9,884 bases of DNA, from assembly GCA_035279785.1 (NCBI GenBank), contig DATEHC010000154.1, forward strand, positions 1 through 9,884, written 5' to 3'. Of this stretch, positions 4,566 to 9,884 are shown piece by piece. Under the pieces are notes generated by a model that saw only the letters and a list, made by a program, of their open reading frames with translations, did no database searches and was not told where the DNA came from. Within the stretch, counting starts at the first letter, position 1; each line of letters opens with the position of its first letter. Source of the stretch: 40CM-4-65-16 sp035279785. GTDB lineage: Bacteria; Chloroflexota; Dormibacteria; Dormibacterales; Dormibacteraceae. The translations under genes were made by a program, and so were the position numbers.

Positions 4566-6155
4566 CTACCTGATACCCGCGGCGGCGAGTCCAGCCGCGT
4601 GGGCGGCCGATGCATCCTGGCCCGCGTCAAGGGCCCGAATTGCCCCGGCGGCGAAAAGGTGGGCGCGGTGCTGATCGAGGTTCAGGTCGATGTTGGCGAG
4701 CGCGAACCACGCGCAGTACTGGGCGCGCATTTGTGAGACCGGCTCGGCGGGCTGGCTCATCGCCGCCGTCGCCCACTGCACGGCCGTGTTCACGTCCTTG
4801 CCACTCGACAGCGCCTTGAACGCACCCTGCGCGGCCGCGTGGCACACGCTCGCGGGCGCTCCTCCCCGCTTCGCCCAAGCGAACCACTCCGCGTAGGAGC
4901 GATCCTCGGCGGTCAGTCCGACCTGCCCGGGTACGTGCGGGCCGGACTTGCGGGGCTGCTCGACGACCTGCCAGGTTGGCTGACCGGGCGGCTGCGCCCC
5001 CTGTTGCGCTTCGGGTTGAGGCGCCGGCTTCGGGATCGGCGCGACCGGAAGCTGACCTCCCACTATCGGCGATGCGGGCTCCAGCTCCGGGATCGGCACG
5101 GGCGGCGCGATCGGTTGTGCGGTCGCGTGCGGAATCTCTTCCTTCGGGCTGAACCACGTTGGGGTGCCGGGCTGCGAGGCAAGCGGCACGCGAGGCGCCC
5201 ATGACGGAACCTGCATCGCGGCCTGCTGCTGCGTATGTGTCACGGGAGGTTGATCCGAGGTCGGGCCAGGGGCCCAGGCCGGCCGGGACGGTGTCTCGGG
5301 CCGCGATCGCCGGCCAGGGGGAGGCTCACTCGAGACCGGAGCCGCGGGCGCGGGAAGAGGTGCCGGTGCAGCGGGTGGAGGCGTTGGCTCGGCAACCGGC
5401 GCGGGTGGTTTCGATTCGGCAGCCACTGGCGCGGGCTTGACGGTCGCCGGCGGGAGCGGAATCGTGGGCTTCGCGTCGGGGGTGATCGTCGGAGGCACGG
5501 TGGGCGCCGATGGAGATGTCGAAGCGCCTGCCGCCGGAACCGCATCGAAGGAGTCGGGCCAGCTCGGGATCGCCTGATCCGGAGTCGCCGGCTCCTCTTC
5601 CTCGGCCTTTGCACGTCCTGCGATCTCGGAAGACGGCGGCCAGGCCGGCATCGCGCGCTCGGTCGGCGGCTCGGGCGGCCAGATGTCGGTCTCCTCCGGT
5701 GGGGCCGGCGAAGAGGTGGACGCTGGAGGCCAGGTGGACTTCATCGCGTCGGCCGCGACGGCTTTCGGGGGATCGGTCAATGGAGCAGGCGTCGGCGGCT
5801 CGGAAGTGGCCGCCGACTCGACGGTTGCGTGCTCAGCGGGCGGCGGCGCTGTCACCGGAGGCGTGCTCGCCGCCGCGGGCTCTGCTTTCGTCGCCTCCAC
5901 GTCTTCGTCAGCGCCGGGCGCGGTGGGCACCGTCGCGGCCCAGGCGCGCTCGGGCTTGCCACCGTCGCCGTTCGAAGGCGTCTCGGTCTTGGACCAGTCG
6001 GGGTCGCCCTTCTTGTGCGCGGGCGCGGCCGGATTGGTCTGGGCCCAGATTGGAGTCGTCTCCTTCGTCGGCACGGCGCGAACTGGTTCGTCGGGTTCGG
6101 CGGGCGTGCTTTCAGGGGGCGTCGAATCGCTCGGGGAGGCGGGCTCGGTCTCCAA
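4566..6155 (-). CDS. Pro/Ala-rich low-complexity protein with Trp motifs and two C-terminal helical repeats
   Basis: I do not recognise this 529-residue protein. Residues 1 to about 415 are Pro/Ala/Ser/Thr/Glu-rich and surely disordered, yet they carry 11 regularly scattered Trp residues (37, 54, 72, 142, 159, 172, 199, 294, 319, 334, 395). Most sit in a short motif such as P-x-W-A-P, x-x-W-P-P or P-T-W. Residues 421-529 hold two imperfect repeats, Y-x-x-W-F-A-x-A followed by G-A-x-x-A-L-x-x-G-x-D, with Cys and His in the first. There is no signal peptide, membrane segment, lipoyl or catalytic motif. The TTG start at 6155 is 18 bp after the E1-alpha stop and lacks a Shine-Dalgarno site. A GTG at codon 28 is an alternative. 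The gene ends 3 bp from the convergent MFS gene. It could be a scaffold or condensate-type protein, but that is speculation. Confidence 0.7.
   Translation of the reverse strand: METEPASPSDSTPPESTPAEPDEPVRAVPTKETTPIWAQTNPAAPAHKKGDPDWSKTETPSNGDGGKPERAWAATVPTAPGADEDVEATKAEPAAASTPPVTAPPPAEHATVESAATSEPPTPAPLTDPPKAVAADAMKSTWPPASTSSPAPPEETDIWPPEPPTERAMPAWPPSSEIAGRAKAEEEEPATPDQAIPSWPDSFDAVPAAGASTSPSAPTVPPTITPDAKPTIPLPPATVKPAPVAAESKPPAPVAEPTPPPAAPAPLPAPAAPVSSEPPPGRRSRPETPSRPAWAPGPTSDQPPVTHTQQQAAMQVPSWAPRVPLASQPGTPTWFSPKEEIPHATAQPIAPPVPIPELEPASPIVGGQLPVAPIPKPAPQPEAQQGAQPPGQPTWQVVEQPRKSGPHVPGQVGLTAEDRSYAEWFAWAKRGGAPASVCHAAAQGAFKALSSGKDVNTAVQWATAAMSQPAEPVSQMRAQYCAWFALANIDLNLDQHRAHLFAAGAIRALDAGQDASAAHAAGLAAAGIR
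4569..4895 (-). repeat. Two imperfect ~48-residue repeats in the C-terminal domain
   Basis: Repeat 1 starts at Y421 (4895, running down to about 4755) and repeat 2 at Y480 (4718 to 4569) of the Pro-rich protein. Shared positions include Y-x-x-W-F-A-x-A at the start, then G-A-x-x-A-L-x-x-G-x-D about 15 residues later with a one-residue indel, and an Ala-rich helix at the end. The joining segment (about 467-479) is Pro/Ser/Gln-rich. The similarity is at protein level only, suggesting an old duplication of a helical hairpin. Confidence 0.6.
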
Positions 6156-6173
6156 ATCGAGTGATGAGTCTAG

Positions 6174-7160
6174 CTATGCGAATACGTTTTTGAGTGCGTC
6201 TTCGGGAAGCGGGTCGGGCTGCTGCTCGGCCCAGTCGGCCGCGTCCGAGGCTTCGCGGTCGCACTCCGCCTGCAAGGCGGCGGCGGCCTCCGCGGTCGTC
6301 CAGCGACGGTCGATGAGCCAGTCGACGAAACGCGCGATGGGATCGTGGCGCGCGGCTTCGTCCAGCTCCTCCTTGGAGCGGTACTTCCCCTGGTTGTCCT
6401 CCGAGGTATGGGAGTTGATGCGCCAGATCTTGGAGTCGATCAGCGTCGGACCCTCGCCGCTCCGCGCGCGCGCGACCGCCTCTTTGGTGGCGGCGTAGCA
6501 CGCGGGTACGTCGGTGCCGTCCACCGTCACACCGGGAATGCCGTAGCCCGCGGCGCGATCGGCTACGTTCGGGTTGGCCATCTGCAGCCGGATCGGGACC
6601 GAGATGGCGTAGCTGTTGTTCTCGCACACGAACACCACGGGGAGTCGATGCACCGCGGCGAAGTTGACGCCCTCGTGGAACTCGCCCTGGCTCGTGGCGC
6701 CGTCGCCGAACGTGCAAAGAACGACCGCGTCCTGCTTCTGCAGCTTCGCGGCATAGGCGATGCCCGCGGCCTTCGGGATCCAGCTCGCGACGACCTGCGA
6801 CACCGGCGCGATCTTCAGCTTGTGGTAGCTGTAGCAGCCGCCGGGGATGTTGCGACCGGCGGACAGCGGGTCGCCGGCCTTGGCGAAAACGGCAAGCATC
6901 CACTCCTTCATCGTCAGGCCGCGCACGATCGCGTTCGCGAGGCCGCGATAGTGCGGGACGAGCCAATCGTCGGGACCGATGGCCGCGGTGGATGCGACCT
7001 GTATGCCCTCGTGTCCGCGACTCGAACCGACAAATGGCGCACGGCCCTGTTTGACCAGGATGTGCATGCGGTCGTCGAGGGCTTTGGCCATGCACATCCA
7101 CCGGTGCAGGTCGAGGAATTCCTGTTTGTTCGCGGTGTCGGCGCGAGTGGTGGTGGCCAC
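6174..7160 (-). CDS. Thiamine-diphosphate-dependent 2-oxoacid dehydrogenase, E1 alpha (branched-chain type)
   Basis: This is a 328-residue E1-alpha subunit. Such subunits, with E1-beta, decarboxylate a 2-oxoacid and pass the acyl group to the E2 lipoyl arm. The ThDP/Mg motif is intact: G152-D-G-A-T-S-Q-G through E-N181-N182, the usual G-D-G-x(26)-N-N. H70-Y71-R72 and a G-R-N-I-P-G-G segment (102-108) match the substrate/cofactor region. The later H-T-S-E-D-N-Q-G-K-Y-R-S segment corresponds to the active-site loop of branched-chain enzymes (H-S-T-S-D-D-x-x-x-Y-R-S), favouring branched-chain over pyruvate specificity. It starts with GTG directly after the TAG of the synthase gene, with only a distant AAGG, so coupling is likely. 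The next ATG would cut into the conserved first helix. Oddly, no E1-beta, E2 or E3 follows; the next gene is the Pro-rich protein. Confidence 0.9.
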   Translation of the reverse strand: MATTTRADTANKQEFLDLHRWMCMAKALDDRMHILVKQGRAPFVGSSRGHEGIQVASTAAIGPDDWLVPHYRGLANAIVRGLTMKEWMLAVFAKAGDPLSAGRNIPGGCYSYHKLKIAPVSQVVASWIPKAAGIAYAAKLQKQDAVVLCTFGDGATSQGEFHEGVNFAAVHRLPVVFVCENNSYAISVPIRLQMANPNVADRAAGYGIPGVTVDGTDVPACYAATKEAVARARSGEGPTLIDSKIWRINSHTSEDNQGKYRSKEELDEAARHDPIARFVDWLIDRRWTTAEAAAALQAECDREASDAADWAEQQPDPLPEDALKNVFA

Positions 7161-8537
7161 CTAGGCGATGAGCGCCTTCGCGATGTCGACGACCTCTTCC
7201 GCGGTGAGTCCCATCCGGTTCAGGTGATCGTAGTACTGGCGATGGAATTCCGAGAAGTCGCTGCGCTCGGCCCGCTCCTCGCGAATCCGCTTCACCTCGC
7301 TGAGGACCCTGGCGACGAGCTCATGCTCCGGTTTGATGCCCGCGTCGCGCAGCGCATGCTCGACGGCGAGCGCGCCCGAGTGCTTGCCGTAGACATACGT
7401 GATCTCCGCGCCGAGGTCGTCTGGCGGAATGAACTGGTAGATCGCGGGGTGGATGAGCATGCCCGCTGTGTGGATGCCCGACTCGTGGCTGAAGACGTTG
7501 AGCCCGATGCCCGGTTCGGTCGGCTGCACGGGCACGCCGCTGATCTTTTCGAGATAGCGCGCGAGCGTTCGGAGCCTTTCGTACTTGAATCGCGGGATCT
7601 CGATGCCGAACAGGTAGCGCAACTGGAGCAGGACCTGGTGCATCGGTGCGTTGCCCGTCCGCTCGCCTATGCCGTTCACGCTCGTCGTGAAGACCTCGGC
7701 CCCGCTGCCCAGCGCCATGACCGTGTTCCACGCGCCGAGCCCGAGATCGTTGTGGAAATGCACCACCAGCGGCGCGTCGGGCGCGGCTGCCTTGATCGCT
7801 GGGATGTACTCGCGAACAGCGAACGGTGAGTAGCAGCCGACCGTGTCGGGTGTCGATGGCCTCGTGCCACCCGCCTTCAGGCCTTCGCGATGGATCTCGC
7901 CGATGTAGTCGACGTCCGCGCGGCTCCCGTCCTCGCCGCCGAACTCGATGGACGTCGCGCCCTGTGCGCGCGCGTACGCGATCGCCTCGGTCATCATCCG
8001 GATGTTCGCCTCGCGGTAGTACGACACGGGTAGCTCGAGCCACTCCGACTCGGGGATGCCCTCGCGATGGAGCAGCGTCTTGCCGAGCTTGTACTTCACG
8101 TGCAGGTCTGAGGCCGAGGTGAAGATGAAGTACGTGACTTCGTCGCGCTTGTAGCCGAGGTCGTCTATCACCTTCATCGTCGCGTCGATGTCGCCTTTGG
8201 TCGAGCGCATCATGCAGACGACCTCGAGGTCTTCGCGGATCTCGCCCTTCTTGCGTCCGTTCAAGACCAATCGAAGGGTCTCGCGCTCGCCTTCGCTCAC
8301 CGATGGGAATCCGACGTCCATCACGTGCACACCGATGTCCGAGAGCATCCGCGCCAGCTCGTACTTGTGGTGCGGCGTGATGGCGACGCCGGGCATCTGC
8401 TCGCCGTCGCGTAGCGTGTCGTCGTACACGCGGATCTTGTCGGCCGGAGGGAACTTCAGATCGTGGTCGAAACGTTTAGGATCGCGAGCCAGCTCATCTA
8501 GCGGCTCCTGCAGCTCGACAGGTTTCTGCTTATCCAC
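7161..8537 (-). CDS. 2-isopropylmalate/homocitrate synthase-family enzyme (DRE-TIM metallolyase) without usual regulatory domain
   Basis: This 458-residue enzyme condenses acetyl-CoA with a 2-oxoacid. Visible signatures are D40-T-L-R-D-G-E-Q47, the S-A-S-D-L-H segment at 141-146, E202-D-G-S-R206, the metal-binding H260-F-H-N-D264, G289-I-G-E-R-T-G-N296, H351-E-S-G-I-H356 and G384-K-H-S-G388. The barrel spans about 33-310, followed by the linker subdomains. About 70 residues then remain, too few for the roughly 130-residue LeuA C-terminal domain that binds leucine. HESGIH resembles homocitrate synthases, where typical LeuA has HQDGIH. The adjacent leuC and leuD, and the LeuD specificity loop, favour isopropylmalate synthase, but homocitrate or citramalate synthase remain possible. 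The GTG start overlaps the leuD TAA by 8 bp (GTGGATAA) with no clear ribosome site, so it is likely translationally coupled. Confidence 0.85.
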   Translation of the reverse strand: MDKQKPVELQEPLDELARDPKRFDHDLKFPPADKIRVYDDTLRDGEQMPGVAITPHHKYELARMLSDIGVHVMDVGFPSVSEGERETLRLVLNGRKKGEIREDLEVVCMMRSTKGDIDATMKVIDDLGYKRDEVTYFIFTSASDLHVKYKLGKTLLHREGIPESEWLELPVSYYREANIRMMTEAIAYARAQGATSIEFGGEDGSRADVDYIGEIHREGLKAGGTRPSTPDTVGCYSPFAVREYIPAIKAAAPDAPLVVHFHNDLGLGAWNTVMALGSGAEVFTTSVNGIGERTGNAPMHQVLLQLRYLFGIEIPRFKYERLRTLARYLEKISGVPVQPTEPGIGLNVFSHESGIHTAGMLIHPAIYQFIPPDDLGAEITYVYGKHSGALAVEHALRDAGIKPEHELVARVLSEVKRIREERAERSDFSEFHRQYYDHLNRMGLTAEEVVDIAKALIA

Positions 8538-9075
8538 TCGCCGCGGGTTGCTTGCGCCTGCGTTCCTCGAGCTGCTTGCGCACCCAGGGCACGAGGCCGC
8601 CCATGCGCAGCAGGTCGGTCATGAACTGTGGGAAAGCCTCGGCGCGGTATTCGTCGCCCTTGGTGAAGTTGCGGATGACGCCTTCCTCGAGGTCGACCTC
8701 GAGCTCGTCGCCCTCCTCGATCGCTTCGGCCGCCTGTGGCGACTGCATGATCGGGTAACCCATGTTGATCGCGTTGCGGAAGAAGATGCGCGCGTAGGAG
8801 TCGGCGATGACCACTGAGATGCCGGCACCCCGAATGGCGACCGGCGCGATCTCGCGCGACGAGCCGCAACCGAAGTTCGAGCCGCCGACGAGGATGTCGC
8901 CGGGCTGCACCTGCGAAGCCCAGGTCTCACGGCCGGGGACGCCTTCGCACGCGTGCTTGCCGAGCTCCTTCTCGTCGAGCGAGTAGATCGCGTACTTCGC
9001 CGGGATGATCTGGTCGGTGTCGATGTTGTCGCCGAACTTCCACGCGCGGCCGCGGAGGGTCTTGGGCAGCGTCAT
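8530..9075 (-). CDS. leuD: 3-isopropylmalate dehydratase small subunit
   Basis: This 181-residue swivelling subunit pairs with LeuC to isomerise 2-isopropylmalate to 3-isopropylmalate in leucine synthesis. It starts with G15-D-N-I-D-T-D21-Q-I-I-P, followed by the specificity loop Y28-A-I-Y31, and has the signature G65-S-N-F-G-C-G-S-S-R74-E. The compact, archaeal-type length is normal. From memory of work on Methanocaldococcus enzymes, homoaconitase small subunits carry Y-L-R-T in this loop and isopropylmalate isomerases carry Y-L-V-Y. I-Y here matches the latter and lacks the Arg expected for homoaconitate. The ATG overlaps the leuC TGA by 4 bp (ATGA) and has no Shine-Dalgarno site of its own. 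The last 8 bp overlap the start of the synthase gene. Specificity is inferred from the loop and operon. Confidence 0.92.
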   Translation of the reverse strand: MTLPKTLRGRAWKFGDNIDTDQIIPAKYAIYSLDEKELGKHACEGVPGRETWASQVQPGDILVGGSNFGCGSSREIAPVAIRGAGISVVIADSYARIFFRNAINMGYPIMQSPQAAEAIEEGDELEVDLEEGVIRNFTKGDEYRAEAFPQFMTDLLRMGGLVPWVRKQLEERRRKQPAASG

Positions 9076-9884
9076 CGAATGTCGGCCGGCATCTTCGCCA
9101 GCACCTCGCTCGGGTGCGTGATCACGCCCGCGACGGCGCTAGCTGCTGCAACTGCCGGGTTGCTCAAATAGACCTGCGCTTTCGGGTGGCCCATGCGACC
9201 TGGGAAGTTGCGGTTGGTGGTGCTCAGGCACACCTCACCCTCGCCGAGCACGCCCATGTGCCCGCCAAGGCACGCGCCGCACGTCGCCGTCGTCCACGCG
9301 GCGCCGGCGGCCAGGAACGTGCGGATCAAGCCCTCCTTCTCCGCCTGGATCGCGACCTGGTGCGATGAGGGAGTGATGATGAGGCGCACGCCAGGGGCGA
9401 CCTTGTGGTTCTCGAGCACGGCCGCGGCTCGCCGCAGGTCGGTGATGCGCGAGTTGGTGCACGAGCCGATGAACACCTGGTCGAGCCTCGTGCCGGCCAC
9501 GTCGGACAACGGCGCGTAGTTGTCCGGCGACATCGGCTTGGCCACGCCCAGCTCGACCTTCTCGGCGTCGAACTCGAGAACCTTCTCGTACTCGGCGTCG
9601 GCGTCCGAAGTGACCGGCGTGTACGGGCGCTTGGCGCGGCCATTCAGATACTCGCGCGTGATGTCGTCGAACTCCATGATCCCGTTCTTCGCGCCCGCCT
9701 CAATGGCCATGTTGGTCATCGTCAGCCGCGCCTCCATGTCGACATGGCGCAAGGCTTCACCCGTGTGCTCCATGGCCTTCGAGCGCGCGCCGTCGACACC
9801 GATCTGGCCGATCACATAGAGGATCAGGTCCTTCGCCTCGACCCATTCGCGAAGGCGGTTGTGATAGACGAACTTCAGCGTCTC
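9072..9884 (-). CDS. leuC: 3-isopropylmalate dehydratase large subunit, C-terminal 270 residues (cut by window edge)
   Basis: The frame is open to the window's right edge, so the N-terminal third or so is missing. This is an aconitase-superfamily subunit that binds a [4Fe-4S] cluster. The three ligand Cys codons are visible at 9459-9461 (in G-S-C-T-N-S-R) and at 9279-9281 and 9270-9272 (C-G-A-C-L-G-G). Further signatures are the S-C-T-N-S-R block, T-T-N-R-N-F-P-G-R-M-G, and the C-terminal Y-L-S-N-P-A-V-A-A-A-S-A. The sequence resembles the compact LeuC/homoaconitase type used with small, separate LeuD subunits. It is the upstream-most visible member of the leuC-leuD-synthase-E1-alpha-Pro-rich gene run. 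The operon promoter lies outside the window. Its TGA overlaps the leuD ATG by 4 bp. Confidence 0.93.
   Translation of the reverse strand, partial: ETLKFVYHNRLREWVEAKDLILYVIGQIGVDGARSKAMEHTGEALRHVDMEARLTMTNMAIEAGAKNGIMEFDDITREYLNGRAKRPYTPVTSDADAEYEKVLEFDAEKVELGVAKPMSPDNYAPLSDVAGTRLDQVFIGSCTNSRITDLRRAAAVLENHKVAPGVRLIITPSSHQVAIQAEKEGLIRTFLAAGAAWTTATCGACLGGHMGVLGEGEVCLSTTNRNFPGRMGHPKAQVYLSNPAVAAASAVAGVITHPSEVLAKMPADIR

Noticed and set aside
3221..4573. 450-codon Arg-rich open frame on the plus strand
   Set aside because: It is the +1 shadow of the MFS gene, with no hydrophobic segments or motifs, while the MFS frame has clear transporter features.
4566..6155. Pro-rich protein as a dehydrogenase E2 subunit, suggested by Pro/Ala linkers next to E1-alpha
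   Set aside because: No lipoyl domain with a D-K-A motif, no peripheral-subunit-binding domain and no H-x-x-x-D-G catalytic motif are present.
5235..6164. 309-codon Arg/Gly-rich open frame on the plus strand
   Set aside because: It is complementary to the Pro/Ala-rich gene; Arg/Gly richness is what the opposite strand of such codons yields. The minus-strand frame ends in a folded repeat domain and follows the operon.
6345..7829. 494-codon open frame on the plus strand
   Set aside because: It lies antisense to the E1-alpha and synthase genes, both of which have intact catalytic motifs. The translation shows no recognisable motif and is a GC-rich shadow.
9072..9815. leuC starting at the GTG at 9815
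   Set aside because: The frame stays open to the window edge, with LeuC-like residues upstream (Y-H-N-R-L-R-E-W), so this GTG is an internal Val codon.

Overview
The window is gene-dense and GC-rich. Several starts are GTG or TTG, and intergenic gaps are very short. This fits a high-GC soil-type bacterium such as Chloroflexota/Dormibacterota or Actinomycetota. That guess rests on base composition, gene style and protein families only, so its confidence is low. No rRNA, tRNA, CRISPR, IS element or phage gene was seen. No gene-free stretch exceeds 300 bases; the largest is the 88-base divergent promoter region at 1883-1970.

Region A (1-1882, minus strand, read right to left): a YfcE-like metallophosphoesterase, a tandem-GNAT acetyltransferase and the start of a DnaJ/J-domain protein that runs off the left edge. 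The genes are separated by 11 bp or overlap by 8 bp, so they look like one transcript.

Region B (1971-4562, plus strand): a compact four-gene operon. It contains a cytoplasmic beta-repeat protein of DUF4097/LiaX-like type, a DUF2089 zinc-ribbon/helix-turn-helix protein, a 63-residue unknown protein and a 12-TM MFS exporter. Its promoter is unusually legible (TTGACA, 18 bp, TCTAAT) and places transcription start essentially at the ATG, so the first gene is predicted to be leaderless. Three CAAATT half-sites lie about 22-23 bp apart over the promoter. The first two proteins share one helical-hairpin module, at the N-terminus of one and the C-terminus of the other. This looks like a self-contained sensor/regulator/exporter cassette and is the most likely under-described system here.

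Region C (4566-9884, minus strand, read right to left): leuC (partial), leuD, a 2-isopropylmalate/homocitrate synthase-family enzyme without room for the usual leucine-feedback domain, a branched-chain 2-oxoacid dehydrogenase E1-alpha with no neighbouring E1-beta, and a 529-residue Pro/Ala-rich protein. That last protein has 11 spaced Trp motifs and two C-terminal helical repeats. The first four genes would make a 2-oxoacid by chain elongation (most simply 4-methyl-2-oxopentanoate, the leucine precursor) and could then decarboxylate it towards an acyl-CoA. The pathway link is inference. Regions B and C converge with only 3 bp between their stop codons.
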